Assembly (NCBI GenBank): GCA_016617785.1
Contig: JADILM010000008.1
Span: forward strand, 1,116,001 to 1,180,000
Direction: 5' to 3'
Origin: Sporobolomyces roseus
Taxonomy: Eukaryota > Basidiomycota > Microbotryomycetes > Sporidiobolales > Sporidiobolaceae
DNA: 64,000 nt
The position numbers and the translations under genes were made by a program. Of the stretch, positions 21,721 to 32,567 are shown piece by piece. The notes beneath the pieces are model-generated. The model did no database searches, had not been told where the DNA came from, and worked only from the letters and a program-made list of their open reading frames with translations. The first letter of the stretch is position 1; every line of letters begins with the position of its first letter.

Positions 21721-22904
21721 TCAAGCATTCGCATTCTTCGCTGCGAGCTCGTCCCTTTCCTTCTGATCCTTCTTCCTGATTCCTTCCACTATTCCGGTAA
21801 AACTTTCAGAGATTTCCGGTTCGTAGACGAACCTGCGCCCATTCTCGTGATAGAAAAGGATCTCCTTCTCCCTGCACACCTCTTTGAACGCTTCGACTGC
21901 CCCGACCTGTTCTTCTTCGCGAGCGAGACTGCGAGACGCATTCGTATGCCAAGGGCGATTCTCGAAACAGAGAGAGCGCAGGCGAAGCTGAGTGACGGCT
22001 TGAATCTTGGAAGTCAATGACGACAGCTCCTTCGTAGCCAAATCTTCGAGTCGCTCGACCAGCCCTATGAGCTTGATGTGTTGAGCGCCCGCACGCAGGA
22101 AATAGGAATACACGTCGTCGGTGGCGTCCTGATCGTTGTAGCAGGCGAAACGAGTACGGTCGAAAGCGGGAACGAGATACGCAGGGACAGGTCGATGTGG
22201 GATGGAGTCGCCCAGGAACAATGCGTCGAGCTGAGAGATGAGTTCGACGAAGGGCGAGTTTGATAGACTGACGAGATTGAAACTAAGCTCGACAAGTCCG
22301 AGTCGTCGAAGGGCCGGGATTACCTTGAGATCCAACATTGAGTGAGCAAACTGCAAGTCGCTGCGAGTGAGCTCCATTGATTCAACTCTGGCAAGCACGA
22401 AAGGTTCCGAGGAGAAGTAGCCTCCGCCTCCAAGGTGTAGTCTCGTCAAATCTGAGAAAACTTGTGTATGATCAGCGTTAGTTCGAGTTCTCAAAGAAAA
22501 GGTGGGTGCTTACTAGGAAGGACTTGTAAAGGTAGAAGATCTAAAGCGCGATCGTGAGGCTGGTGCAGAACGAGAGCGCGGAGTCCTTGACCGTGACGGG
22601 CGAGGCCATTCAGGGAATTCGAAGTGCGTATAGTGGGGTTTACACCCTCGAGAAAGACTTCGCGAAGGGTGCTGGCCCACCTTTTCGCTTCGACGAGGCC
22701 AAAGAGGACCTCCAGCTTGTTCGACGATTTGATCCAGACAACCTCGAAAAGTATAGGTTGAGCGATTTGTGCGAAACGGCGGGAGACGAGAGAGATGGCG
22801 CGTAAGGCAGCTTGACGATCGTCGTAGGTGTAGATGTCGAAGTTGAAAGGGATGGCAGATTCGATGATTTGTCGAACGAGTTCGGGAGGAAGACGATTGA
22901 ACAT
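21721..22904 (-). CDS. F-box/LRR-like protein
   Basis: Minus-strand exons 22514-22904 and 21721-22451 encode 373 aa. The F-box starts at once: MFNRLPPELVRQIIESAIP...LRAISLVSRRFAQIAQPILFEVVWIKS. The C-terminal half has Leu-rich, LRR-like segments and ends in basic residues (KKDQKERDELAAKNANA). The intron splits an Asn codon (A|AT) at the same position as in the cassette F-box genes, so this is a diverged member of the same family. The product is expected to be an SCF adaptor with unknown target. The chosen ATG gives an F-box within 5 residues of the start, as in its relatives; a longer upstream open frame rich in Pro/Ser/Leu was not used. Confidence 0.75.
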
Positions 22905-23857
22905 GTTGGACCGGGTTTGAGGAGTCGGCGAGGGAGGAGAGAAGAGAAGAGAAGGGGGGTTGAGTGGATGAGGAGGGCAACAACCGGGAGAGGAGAGGAA
23001 GGAAAGGTGGGAGAATCGGGGGACGAGGGGAAGAATCGGGAAGGAGGGAGAGATACGAAGAGGGTCGAGGCAGTGGGAGCAGAGAAGGTTGGAGTAGAGT
23101 AGAAGGCTCGAGAAGACCTGATTACGACAAACAGTCAAAGATCGGACAGTCACAGGAAAGGGAAGAGGGAAGAGAACGAACCTGACTTCGAAGCGACGAT
23201 AGCAATCGATCCAACCCAATCGACCAGTGACCTCCTGCGAGCTTGACTGAATTGAACAGGAGGACTGAGGGGAGGAAGTGAGAGGAGAGAAATGAGAAGA
23301 AACAGGGAGAAACGACTCCTAATTTTCGCCTCCGAAAGCAATCCGCGGACATCACCTCAGTGGACCCACTCTTGCTCATATCGAGGAAGAGCTCGAGCAG
23401 GAGTAGACAAGCCAAACTTGAGTCGTCAGAGTTTGTCGAGGATAAAACCCTCCAGCGATTCAGCGAGTGGTCCCGTCAAATTTGTTGCTTTCGGTTCCCT
23501 CTTTACCTCATCTACCTAGCCTCAATACCTCCTTCTACACAAGTCAAAGAGCTTGAGAAGAGATAGAATCGACGAAGCGAGACGAGCGAGCGGTCGACAG
23601 GGAATCGAAGGAGAAAAGAGAGAGCTTTTCGAAGTGAGAAAGTCGTTGCATCATTGCAGACTAGACCATTGAACCGAGTTTGTCAGTATGATCGATACAT
23701 GAGATGAAGAAAACGGCGAGAACTCACCACTATGCGACAGTGCAGCTGATCTGAGTAGTAAAAGCAAAAAGAGTTCTCCTTGTGTCAAGCGTTCCGATTC
23801 TTCGTTGATTCAAGCTGTTCCATTTATGCCCTCCCGTTGTCTGTCCCCAGTCATCAG
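22905..23857. other. Intergenic, no gene recognised
   Basis: Contains the promoter and leader of the minus-strand F-box gene at 22904 and the 3' flank of the F-box pseudogene. Purine-rich on the + strand at 22905-23100. Only short open frames, none with recognisable product. Confidence 0.35.
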
Positions 23858-24970
23858 CTACTTTGCTTGATCCCCTTCGAGCTCCCTACGCTCCCTCTGT
23901 CTCCTCCAGAATTCAGGTGAGATGACCGGATCAACTTCGAAATCAACCGGTGATTCTTCCCAAACTATCTCGATTGACCTCTGCTCACAGACCTTCACAA
24001 AACCTTTGACTGCGTTGGAGAGAGTCAACGGGAGGATTTGGGAAGCTTGTAGCCTTTGATCTAGATAAAAAGTAGTAAGAATCGGTGACTCAGCTTCGTC
24101 GAGAATCGCGGCGATCACGGCGAAACCTGCTGAGATACTGGTAAGAGCTGGATTAGACATCGTATCGATGGGGTCTGAGTAAAGTCGGATGTTGAGCGCC
24201 CGTGTTGACTTGGTCAAGGCGACCTGAATCGAATCACCTTGAGGAGTACAGTCGACGAGGGTTTTGATCGCGATGCTATGACGGAACTCGGCGTTCAAGC
24301 TCGTCCAGACGTCGAGTTCGATTGAGAAGACATCGAGCTGAGGAAGTCGGCGTACTCTTCCTCGGCGTCGACGAGCGCGAAAGCTCGTAGATTCGGGACT
24401 GCCGCTGGATTGAGCAGTGTCTGCATCAGACTAGAAGATGCGTGATACAGTGTGAGCGATCGGAGAGCGGTGAGCTTGAAGAGGCTAGTCGAGGTAGGAC
24501 AGTTTATCGAGAGGTGAAGGTCGGTAAGATCTGTGACAACACGACATGAGTCCCTGATTTCCAGGAAAAGGTAGTAATCACGTACGAGCAAGACGCAATG
24601 AAGGGAAGGCATGGAGGCCACGAGTGGCTAGCACGAGCTTCCCGAGTGACGACTCAATTCCGATGAGCTGTTGAAAGCTTGCCTCAAGAATACGAGCATC
24701 AAAGCCCCTGCCGAGAACTAGCTGTTGAATGCAGAGAGTGCGGCCTCCTTTGCGAGCTAGGGCGAGAACGCAATCCATTCGATTTTGCGACGTGATCCAG
24801 ATGATTTCGAAAAGAAGGGATTGAGCGATTTGGAGAAAGAGGCGAGAGACGAGGCAGAGAGAGCGGAGAGTCAATTGTCGTTCTCTGTAAGTGGTCGAAT
24901 GGAAGGTAGAGGGTGCAGAAGATCCGATGATTTGGCGAACGAGTTCAGTCGGAAGTGAGGAGAAAGACAT
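23858..24970 (-). pseudogene. F-box gene with a frameshifting deletion
   Basis: The start MSFSSLPTELVRQII-GSSAPSTFHSTTY is nearly identical to the cassette F-box genes, and the family intron is recognisable (donor GTACGT, acceptor CACAG before a Leu-Thr-Asp-Leu segment). After FALVDAEEEYAD the frame runs into a stop. The family sequence resumes one frame over with PQLDVFSIELDVWTSLNAEFR and continues to the usual C-terminus (EIVWEESPVDFEVDP...FWRRQRERRELE). Compared with the copy at 54235, about 31 nt are missing between the GCCGA of the Ala-Asp codons and the LPQLD segment, which explains the shift. No GT-AG pair rescues the frame. If translated it would give an F-box with a shortened LRR part. 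I call it a pseudogene with fair confidence. Confidence 0.7.
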
Positions 24971-25440
24971 TGTCGAGAACTGAAGCGGGGAGCTGAGGGA
25001 TGTGGAAGAAGGTACTTGTAGATTCGACCTGTCGCAGTGGTGTCTGTGTCAGCTACGAGTCTGCAGAGGGGGAGAAAGGGAGATTGAGATGAAGGAGGAA
25101 AGAAGGACCGGTCAACTCACTCGAGTTTCGTCTGTATAACACCTAGGTTCTATTCACTACTCACTGAGTACTTGCAGAAGCTCTGTGATCCTGCGAGTGT
25201 TCTAGTTGAGGGAGGAGAGGGGGATCTTTGATGAAGAGGGAAAGCGATTCAAGTTGAGGAGGAAGGGCTGGGACTACTGTGCGAGTCGTCTGATGGTTTA
25301 TTCGAGTATTACTGAGGCTAGTCTCTGGATTCGAGAGAGTTTCGAGTCGCTGAGGTGAAAGGTAGAGAAGCGAGATTCTCCTTTCGCAAGTTTGCGATCT
25401 GATCACCTCGAAAACTCGAATACTCTCCTAGCTTATTGGC
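24971..25440 (-). repeat. F-box 5' leader repeat, copy 1 (partner 28058-28490)
   Basis: The upstream flank of the F-box pseudogene is clearly homologous, in the same orientation, to the flank of the F-box remnant at 28007-28057. Shared blocks on the + strand include GAAAGGGAGATTGAGATGAA, GGAGGAGAGGGGGATCTTTG and CAACTCACTCGAG / TAACTCACTCGAG. Similarity extends over about 430 nt. The two copies bracket the Cpl1-like gene. The remaining 25441-25736 holds the 3' flank of that gene and nothing else recognised. Confidence 0.75.
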
Positions 25441-25736
25441 AGCGATAATGTCTGATCAACAGTATCAAGTTAATCAAAATATCGGACGACCTCCTCGCGT
25501 CAAATGCTCACAAAATACCCTTTGCGACGACTTCGCAAGAAAGAGATCGAATGAATCAGACGTCGTATTTATACATTGACAGACTAGGACCACACTCCAA
25601 CATGATACAGAGATGACAACAAATACCATGTACGAGACCGAAAAGCAGTCGCGAGACCTCCCAAAGGAACAAACCTAAGGAAACGAAGAATCCAATCTTC
25701 GATACTGCAGCCCTCAAGTCCTTCAATCATTCACTC

Positions 25737-27583
25737 TTACTGCGCCAAAATGCAGCTATCGTTGATCTTGTCATATCGATGTCCATCTGCGCAAGACCTG
25801 ACAATAAGAGAGATTCGCATCAGTGATCGTTTTTCGGAGGAGTGAGCGAAACGAGAGACAAAACACTCACAGAATGATGCACAAACCCTCCGAGCAGTTG
25901 ACTCGATCGACCCCAGGCAACTCAGTACAATCCGTACCATCACAGCTTCCGCATCGTTCGATGTTTGACTACAAGAACAGAAGGAACGAATCGTCAGCAT
26001 CAAATTTGTTCGCTTACCTAATGAAAGAAGGCAGATAGTAAGACTCACCTGAGTGTCTACACATTCATACCCGAAGGAGCCGATGAGACTGCAAGCTTCT
26101 TGTGGAGGAGGGCAGTTTCGAGCTAGAGCGATTTGGTTTCGACGCTGGCGAGCTCTTCCAGAGGGAACAGAAGGCGGTTGACCGCAGACGAAGTTGTTAG
26201 GATTACAATAGCTATATGATACGGGTGTAAGCGAGTTGTTCTCAGCCAGAACATTCGGAGAAGAATTTGGAACCAGCGAAGTTGTCTGACTCACCCGGAA
26301 GCGCAAGCGGAATCTACAGGAGGGAGAAGCGTACCGCCTGCATCAAAATCGAAGCAATTTGTACCTGTGATGATGTACGATGTGAGCCAAGCTGAACAGG
26401 GAAAAGAGTGAGATTCAAGCCCCGACATACCATCTGCTCCGCAGAAGCGATTCCCGGTCCGATCCTGACCTGAGAGCGTGCATTGGCTAGTGTCAACCTA
26501 TGGTATTTTCAAAAACAAGGCGAAAGCTCGTGTCGTACCGCACTCCGATGGAGATGTACAATCGGCGTTGGAGTTGCAAGAACCGCCGACTGCACCAGGG
26601 CGTGCTCCGCATAGACCGGTAGATGGGGAGCAGTAGCTAGACAACGGTGTGCTTTGTTCAGCACCTGCTTACACGAAGAGAGAGAGAGAGGAGATCGAAA
26701 CTCACTTGCTCGCGCAAAGGGAATCGTCCGGATTCCTGATGAATTCTATCAAGGTCTCTTCCCCTATCACTGTAGAGCGCTGCGCACAAGCGGCGCCTGT
26801 AAAGCAAACAGGGTAAAGCGGTCAGCTACGCAACCCGGCAGTCCCTCGAAACAGGCCTAGTGGTCTCTACCCTCCGAGACGGATGGGAGAGCTTACCAGG
26901 CCCTCCACAAGCTCCGACATTTGCCCCATCATAGTTTGCTGTAGTAGCGCAATTGTGTCAGCGTCACCTTCATCCCCCATCAGCAGCAAGAAGGACGAGG
27001 ACAAACTGTTTCTTAGTCGACCAAGGCACTGCTGACCAGTCTTGGGAACAAATCCGGGCCCTCCCGTACTTCGGAGCAGTGAGAAGTGGTTTCAGTACGA
27101 GAAGAGCAAAGAGCCCGCGGAAACGAGCTCACCAGATTCCAGATTGACATTGTCCGCCGTCACAGTCGCGATCGGCATTACATGCAGCTCCTGTTACTCG
27201 AGCAAGACGTGCATGAGTGACTATGGCCAAGCGATTCAGCGCCGGATAAGATAAAAAGATTGTGAACCCTTGATACCGCAAGCGAAAACTCCGTTCGACG
27301 CTGGTATGCAGCGAGAGTATGACCCGACTGTAGGCCTGTTCAGACATTTCTCTTGATCTAGTATCGGGAACGAGGAGTGAGATTAGCTTTGGCGACAAGG
27401 AGAAGAAAGGATAGATTTGAACCAAAAAATTGACTGACCTGGAGCATTCACTTGTCCGCTCACAGGAGAAGAACCATCGTTTGTGCCGCAAGGAAAATTT
27501 CCATAGTTGGCTTGAACGTTGTTGATGGCGAACGAGAGAACGAGGAAGCTTGACAAAAGCGAGACTTTGGTACCGGAGCGCAT
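25737..27583 (-). CDS. Secreted cysteine-rich protein with Cpl1/PriA-like C-terminal domain
   Basis: Twelve short minus-strand exons give about 326 aa. The N-terminus MRSGTKVSLLSSFLVLSFAINNVQA is a signal peptide. The mature protein has about 30 Cys in repeated motifs such as GAACNADRDCDGGQC, QSGICTGGPGF and GGSCNSNADCTSPSEC, reminiscent of extracellular Cys-rich modules. The C-terminal 110 residues (CPPPQEACSL-IGS-FGYECVDTQ, SNIERCGSCDGTDCTELPGV, VNCSEGLCIILSCADGHRY, INDSC) match the Cpl1/PriA-type domain found in basidiomycete secreted proteins. Cryptococcus Cpl1 is a secreted, host-recognised protein; function here is not implied by that. All twelve exon joins keep frame; the 27050-27300 joins use weak donors and are the least certain. 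The ATG at 27583 was chosen because it starts the signal peptide. Confidence 0.75.
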
Positions 27584-28006
27584 CTCGAAGAATTCAGCTG
27601 GACTTGAGAGCAGTGATAGAAAGGAAGTTAAGAGCGAGAGAGTCGAAGCTTCCGAATCGACTTTGGACACGACCCGAATCTCCGGTGGCATTGACAAGAC
27701 AAGCTGAGTGATGGAAATGCGGTCGAGTCGGAACTCCGACTGAGAGGCAAAGGGTTGATCTCGAACCGTTTTCGCATTGCAGATCTAGCGAAATTAAGCC
27801 GGTAACGATGCTGAAGATAGTGAAGGTGTGTCTAGCTCTTCTTTCACTTTCGATGGCTTGAGTGTTGGTCCGCGAAGCACCACTGCCAAGATACTTCGTC
27901 AGATGCTGGTTGGAGCGAGTTGTTGAATTCGGCGAGAGAAGCGGGGTAGGGAGCAATCGAGGATTCAGGTTCTTCATGAGTGGCAGAGTGGCAGAGAGAG
28001 AATGGT
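27584..28006. other. Intergenic between Cpl1-like gene and F-box remnant
   Basis: Contains the promoter of the Cpl1-like gene. A 127-codon minus-strand open frame (27594-27977) lacks any recognisable composition or family and was not called. Confidence 0.35.
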
Positions 28007-28057
28007 TGATTCGATGATTTGGCGAACGAGTTCAGTCGGAAGCGAGGAAAAAGACAT
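28007..28057 (-). pseudogene. Truncated F-box gene remnant (first 17 codons)
   Basis: Reads MSFSSLPTELVRQIIES and then leaves the family sequence abruptly at about 28006, meeting a stop 10 codons later. The matching leader upstream (28058-28490) is intact, so this is the 5' end of an F-box gene joined to unrelated sequence next to the Cpl1-like gene. Confidence 0.8.
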
Positions 28058-28490
28058 TGTCGAAGGTGGGACGAGGGGAAGCTGAAGCGGTGATAGGAGA
28101 GAGATAGGATTGTAGTCTGGATCTATCGCAATAGAGTCTGTGTCAGTTAGCAGTCTATAGAGGGGAAGAAAGGGAGATTGAGATGAAGGAGGGAAAAGGA
28201 TGAGATAACTCACTCGAGGGTCCTCTGTATAGCACCTAGCTACTGTTTACTGATCTCTGACTACTTCCAAGTGTTCCTTGGCCTTGTCAGCGGTCTTGTT
28301 GAGGGAGGAGAGGGGGATCTTTGATGAAGAGGGGAAGCGATTCGAATTGACGTGGAGAAGCGTGAGGGGTCTTGCAGCTCGCTTAAGAGCTGTCTGAGGC
28401 AGTTGTAAGTTACTACGAGGATTCGAGTAGGGTTTGAGACGGTGAAGTGACAGGTGCAGAAGAGAGATTCGATTCGCTCATTTCGTCTCG
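28058..28490 (-). repeat. F-box 5' leader repeat, copy 2 (partner 24971-25440)
   Basis: Homologous along most of its length to 24971-25400, same orientation, with shared blocks GAAAGGGAGATTGAGATGAA and GGAGGAGAGGGGGATCTTTG. The stretch from 28491 to the SPB1 stop at 28683 shows nothing further. Confidence 0.75.
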
Positions 28491-28682
28491 CCTCAATCCG
28501 TCTCAACCAACGACACATCTCAATATTCGTTCCCTCGTCAGCTTATTCGAGCTATACGACGAGGAGAAAAGAGGTTGCGCAGAAAATACAATGCAGAACA
28601 AGTTTCCCTCGAGAAGAGACTAGCAAAACCAAAGAAAGCGAACGATACGACGGAGAAGGGGACTCTATAATGAAACCAACGA

Positions 28683-31600
28683 CTACTTCTTCCTCCCACT
28701 GCTCTTTCGGTCCCGCTTTTGAATCCTCTTGAGCGCGCGAGTCTCCTTCTTTTGACGAGAATCGACCATTCGGTACTTTCCTTTGACTCCCTTGGGTCGA
28801 CCCTTGATACCTCGGTTTGTGCCAGTAGCGACGACAAGTTTCTTTTCGGGCTTCTTGACTTTGGGTCCGGTACTCTTATTGAGAATCTTGGTGATTTGAG
28901 CTGCCTTCTCCTTCTCCGTCAATCCATTCTCCTCATCATCGTTGACACCTTGAGCCTTCGCCCTCTGCTTGTCAATACGCCTGATAGTGCGCATCTTTTT
29001 CCTAGCCTTCGCTTCGGCGACCTTCTTGATCGGTCGAGCGTTGAGAGCACGCATCTTGTCACGAATCGCTTGAACTGCCTCCTTTGTCGTGGGGATGTTG
29101 TGACGGAAGTGACGTTGTTCGTCATCGAGGAACCAGGTAGGAAGACCGTCTCCTCCGACAGCATCGGTGTGACGGTTGAATCCTTCATCGATGAGTTGAG
29201 TCTTTGTTCGTTCTCGGTTGACAAGTTGTTGAGCGAGAGTCATGGCTTCAGCGGTGGTCAATCCGACCTCTGTGAAAATTGACGACGAGTAAGCACTACA
29301 CACGTCACTCAGAAGAGAGAAAGACTTACTCGCTATCCGTTCAGCTTTCTCGATTTCCTTTCTCTCCTCATCATCGATATCCGCCTCTTCCTCCATCTCT
29401 TCATCCTCCTCGAATTCTTCCCGAGCACCTGTAAAGTCATCATCACTGTCCTCCTCTACTTCTTGATCCTCGTCTTCATCTTCCTCCTCCTCGAGCTCAT
29501 CCCAAACTGTTCGAACTCCATCTCCCTCATCTTCATCATCCGAAAGAGATGAAGCCGCATCCTCCTCATCGGTTCCACTTCCACCGAGTAGGCCATCGAG
29601 ACCTCCAGGAAGACCCTTGAAAGCGGGTTGATCGAACCACATAGCGGCTTGACGAGTTTTCGCATCCGTCGAGAGAACCTTGTTCTTCTTGAGATTCGTA
29701 ATGAGTTTACCATCGGCGTCCTTGTTCGGTTGAGTAGGGAACTCCTCGTCGTCCGAAGAGTCATCGTCCGATTCAGGCTTCGGCGCAGGGTCGTCGTCGA
29801 CATCGGAATCGTCTGAACCTTCCTCTGAATCCGATCCAGGTCCCTTGATTCCTTTCCATTCACCTCCCTCTGCCGCTTCCCTCTTCCTCCTCGCCTCCTT
29901 CGCCTTGTGTCGGTGATCTCGCTCGAGTTTCGATTGCTGATAAGTTTCGTAAAGTAGGTCGAGAGATTCTTCCAATCTTCGAGTCTTGCGTTCTTCATCC
30001 GAAACTTCTTCCCCTTCTCCCTCCTCTGCCTCATCATCACTATCAGCAGTTCCAGCTTCCAATCTCGCATCCTTCTTCGCTCCCTTCATCTCATCATCAC
30101 TGTCCGCCTCATCATCACTCGCCAATTTCCCTCCCTTCACTCCTTCTCGTACTTTTCCTCCCTCAACTTCTCCGAGATCGAACACGTCCGAATCATCTAC
30201 ACCATCTTGACGTTCGAGACCGATATCCATGGGAGTGACCATGTTGAGTTGCATTCGTTGAACTTCTCGTGCTCGCTTCTCGTTTGCTCGGCGACGCTCA
30301 CGACGGCGACGAAGGATCTCGGCGGTGGAGAGTCGTTCGATCTGTATGCACCCGCCGACATCAAAAACAGGACACGCTTTGATTGATGAATGGAACATAC
30401 CTCTTGAGTGATCTGTTCTTCTTCGTCGATAGGCTCAACTTCAGCAGTCTCAGTGTGTTCCTCGACGTCCTCGACCTTGTTCTCAATGGCAAGCTGGACA
30501 AAAAGGTCACTGAGTCAACGGAGAGTCTCTTTAGTTGTTGAATAGAAAGGTGCTCACATCTTCTCGAATCGCTGATCGGTATTTGAGCAACATCTTGAAA
30601 TCCTTCTTTCCGAGAACCTTGAGATCGTCGAGACAAGTCTTGATCTCGTCGGTCGTGAGAGCGCTCTTCAACAGTTTCTTGTCCTCCTCCTCCGAGAACC
30701 TCATCCTTCCAACGAGACCCAACACTCCGATAGGATCATCGTTCCTAATCCACTCCATGACTCGACATTCCTTGTAAAGCGTCATATCCCCATCATCGTA
30801 ACCCTCACGTTGTTTGCGTTTCTTTTCAGGAGCGAAGACGTTGAGGGTAGCGGGAGTGAGGACGTCTTTGGTCGAGATCTGCTTTCCTTCGAGAGCGGCG
30901 AGAGGGTTGGTCGAAGAGTGCTTGGCGGGTCCATCTTCACCGGCACCATCGATTTCGGAGAAGACGAATTTCGGGTTGAGTAATTTCGGGTCGATCTTCG
31001 AAGGTGCGAGGTATCCTTGACAAGTGACGAAGATTTCGGCGGAAACGTTACGAGAAGAAGCGGGTTTCGTTGCTTCTACCTTCGTGAACAGTTGGTTGAA
31101 CACCCAGAGTAAGGAGTTGTAATCCTTCGATCGGAACACTTTGGTACAGAACGTTCCTCCAGGTCGTAAGAATTCGACGGCGAGTTTGAGAGAGGCGAGT
31201 ACAAGTTCGACTTGAGTGAAAGCATCTTGAACCCATGCGGATCCGACGTTGGGAGCTCCATCGTGAAGTACTCTGTGAGTATCGTTCCCATTCTACCAGA
31301 TCAGCAAAAATGGCTCGGAACTGGAGAAGAAGAGGAGAAGACTCACACATCAGCTTTCCAATCCTTCATCTCATTCCTCAATTGCCTCCTACAACTCTCA
31401 GTCGTGATATCATCGACCAAAGTAATACATCTGGGGATAGGCTTGATGGGAACCAAATCGACTCCGATAATGATTGAATTTTGAGTGGGCATTTGTTTCG
31501 CTGCGACTTGAAGCCAACCTCCGGGAGCGGCACACAAATCGATGACACATCGTGCAGAGGAAAGGAAATCGTATTTGCGGTTGAGTTGGACCAACTTGAA

Positions 31601-31974
31601 GGCTGAACGGGCTCGATAACCTTGCTCTCTGCGAAAATTCGAGGGAAATGTTCAGCTAAAAGTGTACCGAAAAAGTCGCGAAATGGGCTTACTTTGCGAG
31701 CATATACCTATAGAACGCATAAAAGGTAGCAGAGTTAGCTTAGCGATTCAAGGTGAGGCGTTAGAAGATGCGAAATGCTTGCCATTTATCGAGACGCCCT
31801 GATTCACTCAATACAAGTCAGATCAACTCGGTTCAGCTGTAGAAAGTATCTATGAATGCTCACCTTTTCCCGTCTTCTTCTGTTCTTTACCCTGTTTGGT
31901 TGAGAGAGGGAGGAAAGGTCAGTAAAAAGTGGCGGTGTTTGAAGCAATGGAGAGGGGAAGGGAGGACGTACCAT
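28683..31974 (-). CDS. SPB1: AdoMet-dependent rRNA 2'-O-methyltransferase Spb1 (FtsJ family)
   Basis: Nine minus-strand exons (31972-31974, 31864-31891, 31783-31798, 31693-31707, 31347-31628, 30558-31272, 30401-30493, 29330-30341, 28683-29269) encode 916 aa. Spb1 methylates the A-loop of large-subunit rRNA and is needed for 60S assembly in the nucleolus. The RrmJ/FtsJ core is at the N-terminus: [27 protein letters not shown] (joined over four introns), [16 protein letters not shown] (SAM motif I), [19 protein letters not shown] (catalytic Asp) and [14 protein letters not shown] (catalytic Lys). Then come the Spb1 middle domain, long acidic runs ([20 protein letters not shown]) and a basic C-terminal domain ending [10 protein letters not shown]. 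The start codon is alone on exon 1, exons 3 and 4 are 16 and 15 nt, and the intron between them uses a GC donor. Confidence 0.95.
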
Positions 31975-32567
31975 CTTGACTACTCTTCTTGTATATTATA
32001 GGTGGTTCTAGTGAGGTGTCTGGCTGGTCAGCAAGGCTGCCGGGTGAAGTGGAGGACAAGTTGGTTGATTCCTCTCAAAACTTTTCCAGCTCGATGTTTC
32101 GAAATTTTGAGACTCTCTCTCGCAACATTTTCTGTAGAATTTGTCATTGAGCTTACTGGGATCAGCTTGAGGTAGAGTACCAGACTAGCCAAATGCGATT
32201 CTCCCGGCTCGAGTTGAACTTCTCCGCCTTCTTGTTGTTCCGAACTCGTTGGTTTTCTTTCTTCTTCCTCTCCCTCCACGTTTCGCTCATCCGCCATATC
32301 GAACAGAACAGTAATTCTACCGCACTAGAAGCTCGCTCTCGTCCGCACCTACCTCTTGCTCCTTCTCTCATTCTAGGCGACTTTCCCATTCTCCCCCAAA
32401 TTCTTTCGGACTTCTTCTACTACCTCCCGGCAGCCTCAAATTCTCACAGAAGCTACCCGACTAGTTACAGAAGACCAACAGAGGAACAGTCGAATCCTCG
32501 TTGAAGTCACACGAGTCGACTCATTCCAAGACTCGTTCGAGCGGTTTGAGCAGTTGAAACGGTCAGA
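31975..32567. promoter_or_regulatory. Divergent promoter region SPB1 / pantothenate kinase
   Basis: 593 bp between divergent start codons. It contains short open frames but no recognisable product; pyrimidine-rich on the + strand before 32568. Confidence 0.4.

Noticed and set aside
24295..24400. Idea that a short intron repairs the F-box frameshift
   Set aside because: No GT...AG pair of plausible length fits; the paralogue shows a simple deletion instead.
27594..27977. 127-codon minus-strand frame upstream of the Cpl1-like gene
   Set aside because: No family, mixed composition, overlaps the likely promoter of the secreted-protein gene.
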